Assembly (NCBI GenBank): GCA_963710535.1
Contig: CAVQAW010000003.1
Coordinates: 186,001-250,000 of the forward strand
Reading direction: 5' to 3'
DNA: 64,000 nt
Origin: Pelagihabitans sp963710535
Lineage (GTDB): Bacteria > Bacteroidota > Bacteroidia > Flavobacteriales > Flavobacteriaceae
Position numbers and translations under genes: made by a program. The notes below the pieces were generated by a model. That model had not been told where the DNA came from. It ran no database searches and saw only the letters and a list, made by a program, of their open reading frames with translations. Numbering within the stretch: position 1 is the first letter of the stretch; each line of letters begins with the position of its first letter. Shown in pieces: positions 27,483 to 38,208 of the stretch.

Positions 27483-27520
27483 ACCCGGTCGTGAAATCCC
27501 TGTCGGGTATTTTTATTTTA
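27483..27520 (+). terminator. possible weak terminator after the lipoprotein gene
   Basis: ACCCG (27483-27487) can pair with CGGGT (27504-27508), followed by ATTTTTATTTT. The stem is short and the loop long, so support is modest. Confidence 0.4.
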
Positions 27521-27639
27521 ATTTGACACCTTAACATCTAAGAATAAGTATTTATACCAAAATTCCTATATTATTTCATTTGTTTTGAAACAATAAATCG
27601 AACAAAACATGGTTTGAAGTTTAAACTTTTTGGATTTAG

Positions 27640-28517
27640 ATGAAACATATTGCGGCGCTGTATACTTGCCATAATCGAAAACAAAAAACAATTCGAATCT
27701 CTTGGCACCCTTATGAAGCCCATAAAGCGGCTTCAAAAGAATATACATCTGGAAATTTATCTAACGGATGACGGATCTACCGATGGTACCAGCGAGGCCG
27801 TAAAGCAAAAATTTCCAGAAGTAAATGTATTGACAAGGTGACGGCAAGCTATTTTGGGCGGAGGGCATGCGGCATTCCTGGGCGGAAGCCTTGAAAAAGC
27901 CTTATGACGGATTTTTATTGTTGAACGATGATGTGGAACTCTACCCCAATGTGTTCGACCAATTATTGGCCACACATAGTCATAGTTTGTCGCATCACCA
28001 ACAAGGGGGCATTTATATTGGAGCCACTGAGGATCGTTTTAAAGGGAAGCTTACCTATAGTGGTTCTGTGTTCAGGAACCGGTTTTTGGCAACGTATGAT
28101 CGGTTGGTCCCTAATGGAAAAGTACAGGCATGTGATATGGCCAATGCCAATATCATGTTGGTTTCCAAAACAGTAGTTGATTCAATCGGAATTCTAACCC
28201 ATGGTTATAGCCACGGTATGGCCGATTATGACTATACCCTAACCGCCAAGCAAAAAGGGGATTCCGGTATATTGGTCGCCGCAGAAATTTGCGGACATTG
28301 CGTCAATGATCATAATGATCAAATATCTTGGGATTTGCTCAAAAAACCCTTAATGAACGTAAGAGCTCAGTTATACAATCCAACAGGTTTGGCATTCGAA
28401 TCCTATAAAAAATATATGAGGAAGTTCTTCCCGTTTCGTTATCCATTTGTAGTTTTCTTTGGCTGGCTTAAACTTCATTTTCCAAATTTTTATTTGAAGT
28501 ACGTTCGATCGAGATAA
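27640..28517 (+). CDS. family 2 glycosyltransferase, two frameshifts
   Basis: The restored product is about 291 residues: MKHIAALYTCHNRK, then a GT-A domain with YLTDDGSTDGT and LLLNDDVELYPN (DxD-like), a central acceptor region, and a basic C terminus. Two +1 insertions are visible. One lies in the stretch 27680-27695 (ACAATTCGAATCTC reads TIESL if one C is dropped). The other is near 27838 (one A too many before GGTGACGGC, which restores LTGDGKLFWAEGMRHSW). From 27867 on the frame is continuous. It probably adds one sugar to the EPS repeat at the cytoplasmic face. Donor and acceptor are unknown. Confidence 0.85.
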
Positions 28518-28589
28518 ATGAATTAATTTCAACATGTACTTATTTTAAAAGGAGAAACTGATTTTTTTTAAACATATGAAAAATTACCT

Positions 28590-29707
28590 ATGAAATGTCT
28601 TCATATTTGTAATGATTTACTTGGGAGCAAAGTTCACTTGAAGTTATACACCAAATTAACTCAATTGGGTCTGGATCAAGTAATATATTACCCTATAAGA
28701 AAAAGTACAATCTCTAAACATAAAGTCTATCTGCGGAAACCAACTTGGACGCAATTGCTTCATCCAAACCTTTGAATTATTTACATCGACTTTTTTTTAG
28801 ACATAAAATTTCATATTTATTTAAGGATATGAATCAACTTTTAAGTTTAGATTCTTTCGACATCTTACATGCAACAACACTTTTTAGTGACGGGGCACTT
28901 GCATTAAAAGTTTATAAAAAATACAAGATTCCATACATCGTAACAATTAGAGAAACTGATATTAGCGTTTTTCTAAAATATCGGCCTGATTTGGTGATAT
29001 TGGCTAATGAAATTCTTAAGCACGCAAAAAAAATTATTTTTATAAGTCCCACTTTAAAAATTAAATTTTTTCAGAATTGGTTTCTTAAATCGAAAGAGGA
29101 AATTTATGAACATAAATTTGCCCTTATTTACAATGGTATAGATACATTCTGGTTGAATAATCTGGCTAAACCAAATATTGTGGTGCCTACTAAGATATTA
29201 TTTGTTGGAAGATTAATTAAAAGGAAAAACATCTTCAACTTGGCCAAGACCATTCTATTGCTGAACCAAAATGGGATTAAATGTGAACTTAATATTGTTG
29301 GTGAAGGTATCAAAGAAGAAAATAAAATTAAAAAATTCTTGGTGGATGAAGACAATAAGATAAATTTCTTAGGAACTGTCAAAGATCTAAATAAGCTGAA
29401 GAAAATTTATAGAACCAACCATATCTTTGCTATGGTCTCCTATGCAGAAACATTTGGCTTATCCTATATTGAAGCCTTAAGTCAAGGACTTCCAATTTTA
29501 TACAATATTGGCGAAGGTGTTGACCTTGTTTTCGATGATAATGTAGGTGAGAAATGTGATGGAAATGATATCGATGATGTTTACAAAGCATTGAAAAAGA
29601 TGATATTGAATTTTCGGGATTACGATACAAACTGTGTTGATTTTTCAAAATTCAGTTGGGATTTAATTTCACACAAATATTTAGATATATATAATTCCCA
29701 AGTTTAA
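28590..29707 (+). CDS. family 4 glycosyltransferase, one frameshift
   Basis: The N-terminal 58 or so residues (MKCLHICNDLLGSKVHLKLY) are in one frame. The rest, from about 28765, is in another, consistent with one lost base near CATCCAAACC. The C-terminal GT-B half shows ILFVGRLIKRKNI, LNIVGEG and the nucleotide-sugar binding signature SYAETFGLSYIEALSQGLP, typical of GT4 retaining transferases. The restored length is about 372 residues. It is the most AT-rich gene of this part of the cluster. It probably acts in EPS repeat-unit assembly; specificity is not predictable. Confidence 0.85.
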
Positions 29708-29846
29708 TTCGCCTGTTTCAAATTATTAATAATTAAGTCCTTAGTTTTTTTAGTTAAATCAATAACTTAAAGTAGGTTCAATGGATTTACCAAGAAGATA
29801 TTCCTCAATATTTTAAATTTTTTATCAATAAGACTTAAGCATAAAC

Positions 29847-31079
29847 ATGATTAAAAAGAAAATAATATACATACATCAGTTCTTTTCCCTTCCAAGTGTA
29901 GCGGGCAGCACCCGGTCTTATGATTTAGCGAAGAAATTCATAGAAAGTGGACATCAGGTGGAGTTTATCACAACCAGTAATGGTTTTGAGGAAAATTTTG
30001 AAAAACTTTGGAATTACAAAGAAATAGAGGGTATCAAATTCCATATTTTGGGAAATACCACCATGCATAATAGCACGCCTTATTTTAAACGAATGTGGCT
30101 CTTTTCAAAGTTCTTGTTTTTTTCCAGTTTTAAGATCATTAAAATCCATGGTGATGTCGTACTTGCAACCTCAACGCCTTTGACGGTGGGTGTTCCGGCG
30201 ATGATTAAAAGATATCGGCATAGAACGCCTTATATATTCGAAGCGAGGGATATTTGGCCAGAGACGGTCATCGCTATTGGTGCGATAAAAAATAAAATAT
30301 TCCAAAAAATACTATATGCTTTGGAGGCAAAAATTTATAATCACGCGGCAGCAATTGTTCCGCTTTCCAGTGATATGAAATCTTCAATAGTCAATCGTTT
30401 CCCTCAATTAAGTTGCCCTATCAAGGTAATAGAGAACATTTCAGAGCTTGCTCGCTTCCAGAACAATCTAGATTCTGAACATTCAATTTTAAAGGAAAAA
30501 ATTGGCTTTAAACCTAGATATACCATTCTGTATGCCGGTACTTTTGGTCGAGTGAACGGTATAATGTATGTTATCGATCTGGCATTTAAACTGCTGCAGA
30601 TAGATCCTTCAATTGCTTTTGTGCTTATAGGAAAAGGCGCTGAAAAAGAGACGGTAATCCGTGCTGCAATGAGTAAAAAGGTGTATAATGTAAATGTATT
30701 TTTCATGGATCCAGTGCCTAAAAATCAATTGCCCCAATTGTATTATGAAGTGGATATGGGCAGTTCTTTCGTGATTCCGATCAAGGAATTATGGGCCAAT
30801 TCAGCCAACAAATTTTTTGATACTTTGGCAGCAGGGAGACCTATGCTAATCAACCATGGAGGTTGGCAAATGCAAGTACTGACTGAACAAAATGCGGGAT
30901 ACATATTACCAGCCGAACTTGACCAATTATCAAATTCAAAACTTCAGGAATTTATAGCTTACACAAATGATATGGAACAACAATGCAGACAGCGGAAAAA
31001 TGCCTTGGACTTAGCACAGCGATATTCTTTGGAAGAAGCTAACAGAAAATATCAAACCCTTTTAGAAAACATAAACTAG
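29847..31079 (+). CDS. family 4 glycosyltransferase, WbuB-like
   Basis: This 410-residue GT-B enzyme starts MIKKKIIYIHQFFSLPSVAG with a substrate-binding STRSYDLAKKF. FEARDIWPETVIAIGAI and the C-terminal KELWANSANKFFDTLAAGRP are the hallmarks of WbuB/WcaI-type GT4 enzymes, many of which transfer FucNAc or similar amino sugars. The donor-site glutamate motif is atypical compared with other GT4 enzymes here (ANSANKFFD replaces the usual EGxPxxxLE), as expected for this subgroup. The gene is intact. A 139-bp AT-rich gap precedes it. Confidence 0.9.
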   Translation: MIKKKIIYIHQFFSLPSVAGSTRSYDLAKKFIESGHQVEFITTSNGFEENFEKLWNYKEIEGIKFHILGNTTMHNSTPYFKRMWLFSKFLFFSSFKIIKIHGDVVLATSTPLTVGVPAMIKRYRHRTPYIFEARDIWPETVIAIGAIKNKIFQKILYALEAKIYNHAAAIVPLSSDMKSSIVNRFPQLSCPIKVIENISELARFQNNLDSEHSILKEKIGFKPRYTILYAGTFGRVNGIMYVIDLAFKLLQIDPSIAFVLIGKGAEKETVIRAAMSKKVYNVNVFFMDPVPKNQLPQLYYEVDMGSSFVIPIKELWANSANKFFDTLAAGRPMLINHGGWQMQVLTEQNAGYILPAELDQLSNSKLQEFIAYTNDMEQQCRQRKNALDLAQRYSLEEANRKYQTLLENIN

Positions 31080-31193
31080 CGAATTCAATTTGGTTTAGTT
31101 CAACCAGATAATGGGTATTCAAAAAAAATCGTAGAAACAATGGTTATCATTAAATCCAATCATTAAGATTAAAAATTTCTTGCAATATATTAT

Positions 31194-32315
31194 ATGAAAA
31201 TTGCCCTACTTCTTAGCAGAATTGAACAGACCGGTGTAACTACCCATACCTTGGATCTTGCTCAGGGCCTGATTGAAAAAGGCCATGAAGTTTGCCTGAT
31301 CACCGGGGGTAAAATTGAAAATGCGACCGATAGGGTCGACCACTTTTATAACGCTTTTGTGGACCTTGGAGTGATAATAAAAGAATTCAAAACACCCAAA
31401 GGAATGCTCCCCCAAAAAATAGTGGACTCTTTTGTTGTGGTTTACAAAGTGATGAAAGACCTTAAAAAATTCGACCCGGAAGTCATCCATTCCCAATCGC
31501 CTTATATGACCTTTATCCCATGGCTGATGGGTAAGAAATTCACCACCACCATCCATATCCTTTATCTAAAGAAAAATTTTAAATTTAAGAATCCGCCACA
31601 TTTAATCGCCATCAGCAAGGAGTCGTATGAATTTAGCAAAAAGGTTTTTGGGATGGCCGAAGAAAATATCAGTTTAATACACCACGGCGTTTCCGATCGA
31701 TATGCACGTTCCATATCGGAGCTAGAAAAATCAAAGCTCAAGGAGCGGTTGCAGATTTCAGAAGGCAAATTGATCATAGGCTTTGCAGGCAGTATTTCCC
31801 TTCGAAAAGGAACCGATATATTGGTCGATGCCATAAAAAATCTATCTTCCACTACCAAGGCCAAAATCCATGTGATCTTCTTAGGAGGCGTTCCAGGTAG
31901 TGAGGAACAACTTTGGCTGCAGGGCCTTATCGATGATGCGGGGATTGGAGAAATGATGACCTGGGTACCTTTTGAAGATCCCAAACCATTTTATGATATC
32001 TTCGATATTTTTGTGCTGCCCTCCCGTATGGAATCTTTTCCCTTGGTAACCTTGGAGGCCATGATGTCAGGTTGTTGCCCCATCAGAAGCAATGTGGAGG
32101 GGGCCTATGAACAGATAGAGGACGGCGTCACGGGGTTGCTTTTCGAATCTGAAAATACGGCAGAATTCTCAAGTGCCCTAGAACGTCTTGTGCAAGACGA
32201 TAAACTAAGGCAACAGTTGGCCAATAATGCCAAGGCAAAAGCGTTAAAGGAATATACCATTCCCGTGATGACGGAAAAGACCTTGGCAGTCTATGACAAA
32301 ATCAGAATCCGCTAA
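31194..32315 (+). CDS. family 4 glycosyltransferase
   Basis: This 373-residue GT-B glycosyltransferase begins MKIALLLSRIEQTGVTTHTL and contains IIGFAGSISLRKGTD, IHVIFLGG and the GT4 donor motif PSRMESFPLVTLEAMMSGC. It sits 12 bp before the initiating phosphosugar transferase. A GT4 acting early in repeat-unit assembly is often found in that position. The gene is intact with no membrane segment, so it should act at the inner face of the cytoplasmic membrane. Sugar specificity cannot be read from the sequence. Confidence 0.9.
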   Translation: MKIALLLSRIEQTGVTTHTLDLAQGLIEKGHEVCLITGGKIENATDRVDHFYNAFVDLGVIIKEFKTPKGMLPQKIVDSFVVVYKVMKDLKKFDPEVIHSQSPYMTFIPWLMGKKFTTTIHILYLKKNFKFKNPPHLIAISKESYEFSKKVFGMAEENISLIHHGVSDRYARSISELEKSKLKERLQISEGKLIIGFAGSISLRKGTDILVDAIKNLSSTTKAKIHVIFLGGVPGSEEQLWLQGLIDDAGIGEMMTWVPFEDPKPFYDIFDIFVLPSRMESFPLVTLEAMMSGCCPIRSNVEGAYEQIEDGVTGLLFESENTAEFSSALERLVQDDKLRQQLANNAKAKALKEYTIPVMTEKTLAVYDKIRIR

Positions 32316-32327
32316 CTTTTTAGGTTC

Positions 32328-32936
32328 ATGTACAAAAATGGCATTAAAAACATATTGGACTTTCTTACCGCCTTGGTGGCAATAGCCGTCTTCTCCCCTA
32401 TTATACTCCTCATTACCCTTATTTTATGGATCAATAATAACGGCAAACCTTTTTTTGTACAGCAAAGGCCGGGCAAAGACGAAAAAATATTTCGAATTCT
32501 TAAATTCAAGACCATGAATGACAAAAAAGATGCCCATGGCAACTTATTGTCCGATCATGAACGAATGACCAAAATCGGTAAATTGATAAGGAATTCCTCG
32601 TTGGATGAATTACCGCAATTGTTCAATGTATTGACTGGCGACATGTCGGTCGTGGGCCCTCGGCCCCTTCTGGTATCCTATTTGCCTTTTTACAATCAGG
32701 ACGAAAGAAAAAGACATCTCGTGAAACCCGGAATTACCGGATGGGCACAAGTGAATGGCCGTAATGCGATCAGCTGGAAGCAGAAGTTTGAATATGACCT
32801 ATGGTATGTGGAACATCTGAGTTTTAAAACCGACCTGAAGATTCTTTGGAAAACCTTGCACAAAGTATTTAAATCTGAGGGTATATCGGCCAGTGACGAA
32901 GTCACCATGGAACTATTTACGGGTACGGAAGACTGA
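32328..32936 (+). CDS. initiating phosphoglycosyl transferase (PglC-like monotopic PGT)
   Basis: This 202-residue minimal monotopic phosphoglycosyl transferase has a reentrant N-terminal helix with the Ser-Pro break (S23-P24 in VFSPIILL) and QQRPGKDEKIF. The catalytic Asp-Glu pair D93-E94 (SLDELPQLFNVLTGDMS) is followed by VVGPRP and KPGITGWAQVNGRNA. It transfers a phospho-sugar from a UDP-sugar to undecaprenyl phosphate, starting the repeat unit. The small PglC size, together with the CapD/DegT pair at 11-14 kb, suggests a UDP-diacetamido-trideoxyhexose (bacillosamine-type) donor. It is the only initiating transferase I see in the window. The gene is intact. Confidence 0.93.
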   Translation: MYKNGIKNILDFLTALVAIAVFSPIILLITLILWINNNGKPFFVQQRPGKDEKIFRILKFKTMNDKKDAHGNLLSDHERMTKIGKLIRNSSLDELPQLFNVLTGDMSVVGPRPLLVSYLPFYNQDERKRHLVKPGITGWAQVNGRNAISWKQKFEYDLWYVEHLSFKTDLKILWKTLHKVFKSEGISASDEVTMELFTGTED

Positions 32937-32960
32937 TATGCAAACCCATTTAGAGATACA

Positions 32961-33976
32961 ATGATCAAAGTGATAGAAGACGGTACAAGTTGGAAAAAAA
33001 CCCTAAAACTTATTTGGGGCCTATGACTTTTACCATACCTACGATTACCACCAACTTTCAAAAAAAGATGGGGAAAAACCCATTTTATTGGTGTATGAGG
33101 AGGAAAACCTGCGATTGGCAGATCCCCTTTCTGAAACGCGACATCAAAGACACGCAATATGCGGATCTTACTTCGGTTTATGGCTATGCAGGTCCTATTG
33201 CAGAAAAATTTGGACCAGAACTATTCCAACAAGGGACTTCAGGGACGCCTTTGATACATGGCTAAAATCAAATAATATAGTTTCGGTATTTTCGAGACTA
33301 CATCCTTACCTTGAGGACCAGTTAAAAATATGTTCCGGCATCGGGGAAACTCCAACTTTAGGGAAAGTGGTGAACATAGACCTCAGCCCTAAGCCTTGAA
33401 GAACAACGTACCCAATATGGTAAAAGCACCAAAAATAGGACGAACAAGTGCCGCAGGCTCTGCACGGTAAAAAAAGCGGTGTCCGAGGCAGATGTCAATA
33501 CCTTCATCGATATCTATTATGAAAACATGGACCGCTTGTCGGCCTCAAAAGACTATTATTTTTCCCGCCAATATTTTTTTGATTTCTTGAGCTGTTCCGA
33601 CTTCAAAACCGACATACTTTTGGTGGTTCATAATGATACCCAAGAGGCCATAGCTGCCTCCATGTTCATCAAAACAAATGACATCGTACAGTTTCATCTA
33701 TCGGGAAGCCGGACCGACTATCTTTCTTTGGCCCCCGCCAATGTCTTTTTGGATGAAATGCGAATACGCGCCACTGAGGAAGGATATAAGATATTCAATT
33801 TGGGGGGTGGATTGGGCAGTAAGGAAGACTCTTTGTTCGATTTTAAAGCGTCATTCTCCAAAGATCATCGAGAATTTAAAGTGTGGAAATATATTGCCGA
33901 CAAAAAAATCTATGACCAGCTGACCGAAAAAAGTGGCACTGTTCAAAAAGGTTTCTTTCCTGGCTATAGGGGATAA
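32961..33976 (+). pseudogene. FemAB/GNAT-like acyltransferase, several frameshifts
   Basis: Joined frames give MIKVIEDGTSWKK, then YDFYHTYDYHQLS, KRDIKDTQYADLTSVYGYAGP and VSVFSRLHPYLED. A continuous C-terminal GNAT fold from 33479 follows (MSEADVNTFIDIYYENMDRL, FHLSGSRTDYLSLAPANVFL, FNLGGGLGSKEDSLFDFKASF). This is the FemAB-related family found in many EPS loci, which transfers amino-acid or acyl groups. Breaks fall at about 33000-33025, 33140, 33225 and 33390-33475; between them the conserved words are clean. It sits between the initiating transferase and the dimethylformamidase-like gene. The acyl donor and target are unknown. Confidence 0.8.
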
Positions 33977-34060
33977 AATATAATTTTATAGCATTGTTTC
34001 AATGAATGGGAACAATTGTCTAACTATAGATGAAAAGCTTACGCTTAACGATTACCATAA

Positions 34061-35748
34061 ATGAATAAAATAACCAAAGAAAACCAACTTCAAGGAACGC
34101 TGGAATGGCAGCTTTCAAATCCTGCTACCCAAAGGGAAATAGAAGGATATGCTTCCCATACCAGTATCAACAAAGGCGAATCCATCAAATTGTTCATCAA
34201 TACGGAAGCCAGCGAATATACGTTGAGTGTTTTCAGAATGGGGTGGTACAACGGGTTGGGTGCGAGGTTAATTTCAGGACCCCATATATTAACTGGTACA
34301 CGTCAATCCATACCTGAACCCGATACAAATACGGGCTTGGTGGAGTGTAACTGGGTCCATCCCCATACCTTAAACACAAATACACAATGGACTACCGGGG
34401 TATATTTGGCCAAATTGGAAGAAAACCATACGCAAAAACAGAGTTACATTTTATTTGTGGTTCGGGACGACGATTCCAAACCCGAAATCCTTTTTCAACT
34501 GCCGGTGACCACCTACCAGGCGTATAACTTTTGGGGCGGTAAATCATTATACGATTGGGGAAGTGGGTCGACTACAGCCTGGGGCACCGTTTCGGGTAAA
34601 ACGGGCGAGCAAAGTGAGCTTTAACCGGCCCTATGTACGAAGCAATAACCCCAAAGCAGCCCATGGCATGGGTGCCGGCGAGTTTTTGACCAATATACAG
34701 CCTGTGACCACGCATTTCTATCCCATCAGCAGTGCTTCATGGGATTACAATATGGTACGGTGGCTGGAAAAAAATAATTATGATCTTTCCTATATTACCA
34801 ATATCGATACCCACAATAATATTGTAAGTTTAAGAAATGCCAAAGTTTTTATGTCACATGGGCATGATGAATATTGGTCCGGTAAAATGCGCAATAATGT
34901 AGAAGCGGCAAGGGATGGCGGTACCAATTTGGCCTTTTTTTCCTCCAATACGATGTTTTGGCAAATACGGTTGGAGCCCGACACCTTGAACCAAGTGGAG
35001 CATCGAACCATGGTCTGCTATAAAGACCTGAGCGATCCGATTTCCGGAAATAGGGCTACGGTTAACTTTCGGGATAACCCCGTTAACAATCCGGAATCAC
35101 GTTTGATCGGGGTGCAATATGTTTTGGACCCTGTGGATGGTGATATCACCGTGACCAATGCCGACCATCCCATTTTCAAGGGGACCAACCTGAAAAACGG
35201 AGATAAAATTGAAGGGGTATTGGGCTATGAAATAGATGGTATTACCCCCGATTCTCCTCATAACATTGAAGTTCTGGCCACTTCCAAAGGCATAAATTTG
35301 ATGGACAAAAACCAAGTGATATCTTTTAATAGGACTTCTTAAATGGCCGCTACGCAAATTGCGTTCAATATTTCTTGTCATAAAAGGGAAGGGCCCTTTA
35401 ACTGTTTTAATGGCTATACTCATGCCTTTTCTGCTCCTCTATTTCATTTTCATTGTTTTTGGAATGGTGGGTTTTTTAATGTTAATGATATTGTTGTTCT
35501 TGGGTTTTTTGATTATGCTAATCAAAAAGCGGACTGCCTTAATGAATCTGTTTTCAGCTAAATCGAAATATGGTGTTTCCCATATGACATTATATGAAAC
35601 AAAAAATGGTGCGAAGGTTTTTGCCTCGGGTTCAATGCAATGGGCATGGGGATTGGACGATTATAATGCGCCACAGCTTAGAACCTCCAGAAAACAAGAA
35701 GTTGCTGAAATCATAACCAAAAACCTGCTTGATATTTTAGTCGACTGA
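34061..35748 (+). CDS. N,N-dimethylformamidase beta-subunit-like protein with internal membrane insert, two frameshifts
   Basis: The restored protein is about 560 residues. An Ig-like N-terminal part (IEGYASHTSINKGESIKLF, FRMGWYNGLGARL) is followed by the DMFase-like core: QLPVTTYQAYNFWGGKSLYD, YDLSYITNID, FMSHGHDEYWSGKMR, SSNTMFWQIR. The family end FASGSMQWAWGLDDYN lies near 35630. Breaks of +1 are near 34600 and 35330. Unusually, about 75 residues with two strongly hydrophobic helices (35360-35530) sit just before the terminal HMTLY ... GSMQWAWGLDDY block, in frame with it. The family occurs in polysaccharide loci with unproven substrates. No signal peptide is visible. Confidence 0.75.
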
Positions 35749-35930
35749 GAAAGAACATTAATATCATTTGTAAGGATGATGAAATGGATCTTAAAGCACA
35801 CAGAACCAAGATTTTTTATGTTTTAGCCATTTTATTTCAAGCGCTAAAACTTTAATGCGATATTTGTCGTTAACATTTTTATAATTAGTGATTTCCTTAT
35901 TATCAGGAAATCCAATAACACAATCAATTA

Positions 35931-37046
35931 ATGAGCAAAGTAGCATTGATCACAGGGGTCACGGGACAAGATGGTGCCTATTTAAGTGAGTTTTTATTAA
36001 AAAAGGGATATATCGTTCATGGCCTCAAGCGACGGTCTTCCTTGTTCAATACCGACCGAATCGACCATTTGTACCAAGATCCCCATATTGAAAATCGAAA
36101 TTTTATCCTTCACTACGGGGATATGACCGACAGTACCAACTTGATACGACTTATCCAGGAAATTCAACCGGACGAAATTTATAACCTGGCCGCCATGAGC
36201 CACGTACAAGTGTCTTTTGAGATTCCTGAATATACTGGAAATGCCGATGGTCTTGGGACCTTAAGGATCCTGGATGCGGTTCGTTTATTAGGGCTTTCAA
36301 ACAAAACCAGGATTTATCAAGCATCCACCTCCGAACTTTATGGCAAAGTACAAGAGGTGCCCCAAAGTGAAACCACACCGTTTTATCCCCGTAGTCCGTA
36401 TGCCGTGGCAAAAATGTACGCCTATTGGATCACCGTTAACTATCGGGAAGCTTATGGAATGTTCGCCTGTAACGGCATTTTGTTCAACCACGAATCCCCC
36501 ATCAGGGGTGAAACTTTCGTGACCCGCAAAATAACCAGGGCCACAGCGCGCATCGCGCTTGGGCTTCAAGACAAACTTTACCTCGGTAATTTGGATGCAC
36601 AGCGAGACTGGGGCCATGCCAAGGATTATGTGCGTATGATGTGGATGATCTTACAGGCAGACGAAGCGGAAGACTGGGTCATCGCCACGGGCATTACCAC
36701 GCCTGTGCGGGAGTTTGTACGCATGAGCTTCAATGAGGTGGGCATATCCCTTGAATTTAAAGGGCAGGGCGTGGATGAAAAAGCCTTTGTAAAATCCTGT
36801 AGCAATCCGGAATACCAATTGGAAATAGGAAAAGAAATCTTGGCGGTAGATCCAAAATATTTCAGACCTACCGAGGTGGATCTGTTAATCGGGGATGCCT
36901 CCAAAGCCAACAATAAATTAGGCTGGATTCCTGAGTATAAATTAAGTGATTTGGTCAAGGATATGATGGAAAGTGATGTGAAACTGATGAAAAAGGACCG
37001 CTTTCTGCAAAAAGAAGGTTATCAAACCTTAAATTATTTCGAATAA
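35931..37046 (+). CDS. gmd: GDP-mannose 4,6-dehydratase
   Basis: This 371-residue extended SDR has all the Gmd signatures: ITGVTGQDGAYLSEFLL at the N terminus, HGLKRRSSLFNTDRIDHLY, STSELYGKVQEVPQ, the catalytic YxxxK in SPYAVAKMYAYW, and NHESPIRGETFVTRKI. It converts GDP-mannose to GDP-4-keto-6-deoxymannose. The fcl gene follows after 2 bp, so the pair makes GDP-L-fucose. The start ATG lies 183 bp after the previous gene, in an AT-rich leader with no clear -7 box. The gene is intact and unlike its frameshifted partner. Confidence 0.96.
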   Translation: MSKVALITGVTGQDGAYLSEFLLKKGYIVHGLKRRSSLFNTDRIDHLYQDPHIENRNFILHYGDMTDSTNLIRLIQEIQPDEIYNLAAMSHVQVSFEIPEYTGNADGLGTLRILDAVRLLGLSNKTRIYQASTSELYGKVQEVPQSETTPFYPRSPYAVAKMYAYWITVNYREAYGMFACNGILFNHESPIRGETFVTRKITRATARIALGLQDKLYLGNLDAQRDWGHAKDYVRMMWMILQADEAEDWVIATGITTPVREFVRMSFNEVGISLEFKGQGVDEKAFVKSCSNPEYQLEIGKEILAVDPKYFRPTEVDLLIGDASKANNKLGWIPEYKLSDLVKDMMESDVKLMKKDRFLQKEGYQTLNYFE

Positions 37047-37048
37047 AG

Positions 37049-38145
37049 ATGGATAAAAAAGCCAAGATTTATGTGGCCGGCCATCGCGGTTTGGTAGGCA
37101 GTGCCATCGTTAAAAACCTATCGGAAAAGGGATATTTAAATCTGGTCACACGTACGCATGCCGAACTCGATTTAAAGGATACAGCTAAGGTCGTGTCATT
37201 TTTTAAGGCCGAAAAACCCGACTATGTTTTTTTGGCCGCTGCCAAAGTGGGCGGCATTGTCGCCAACAACATTTATCGGGGCGAATTTATCTATGAAAAT
37301 CTGATGATACAAAACAATGTGATCCATCAGAGCTACCTCAACGGGGTGAAGAAATTAATGTTTTTGGGCAGTACCTGTATCTATCCCAAAAATTGCCCAC
37401 AACCCATGAAGGAGGACTACCTGCTCACCGATGTGCTCGAATATACCAATGAGCCCTATGCCATCGCCAAGATTGCTGGTATCAAATTATGCGAGAGCTA
37501 TAATATCCAATATGGTACCAATTTCATTTCGGTGATGCCTACCAACTTGTATGGTCCGAACGACAATTTCGATTTGGAAAAATCGCATGTGTTGCCCGCC
37601 TTGATCCGAAAAATCCACTTGGGTAAAGCCTTGGAAACTGACCGATGGAGCGTTATCAAAAAAGACTTGAACCGTTTGCCGATAGAAAATATTGATGGCG
37701 ATTCGAATGAGGAATCCATTTTGGATATCCTTACAAAAATATGGGATTACCATGGGATGCGGATGGCAAGGTAGCCGTTGAAATTTGGGGCAGTGGCAAA
37801 CCTATGCGCGAATTTTTATGGTCGGAAGACATGGCCGATGCCTGTGTTTATCTGATGGAACAACGCAATTTTAAGGACACCTATCCAAAAGGGTCTAAAG
37901 AAATACGCAACACCCACATCAATATAGGTACAGGAAGGATATTTCCATTGCAGACCTGGCCCATTTGATTAAGGAAAAGATTGGCTATCGGGTGAACTCG
38001 TTTTCAATTCGATACAAAGCCAGACGGTACCATGAAAAAGTTGACCGACGTACGAAAATTGAATCCCTTGGGATGGAAGTATAAAGTTGGATTTGAAGAG
38101 GGAATCAAAAAACAATACAAATGGTATTTGGGAGAATTGAATTAA
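37049..38145 (+). pseudogene. fcl: GDP-L-fucose synthase, three frameshifts in the C-terminal half
   Basis: The first 241 residues are continuous: VAGHRGLVGSAIVKNL, FLAAAKVGGIVANN, GSTCIYPKNCPQPM and the catalytic YAIAKIAGIK. After about 37755 the frame moves to give LPWDADGKVAVEIWGSGKPMREFLWSEDMADACVYL. Further shifts come near 37940 (restoring SIADLAHLIKEKIGYR) and near 38005 (restoring the KPDGTMKKLTDVRKLNPLGWKY family ending). The stop is the TAA at 38143. The enzyme epimerises and reduces the Gmd product to GDP-L-fucose. All words expected of the family are present in order, so a working gene with base-call errors is likely. Confidence 0.9.
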
Positions 38146-38208
38146 ATGGTTTACCCACGATGATTACCTAGAATTTTATTAGCCATTTAATGGCATTTAT
38201 TTTCTAAT

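Noticed and set aside
35343..35561. Small open frame rich in Phe and Asn downstream of the dimethylformamidase-like core
   Set aside because: It is the pre-shift frame of the same gene; the other frame carries the family's C-terminal block.
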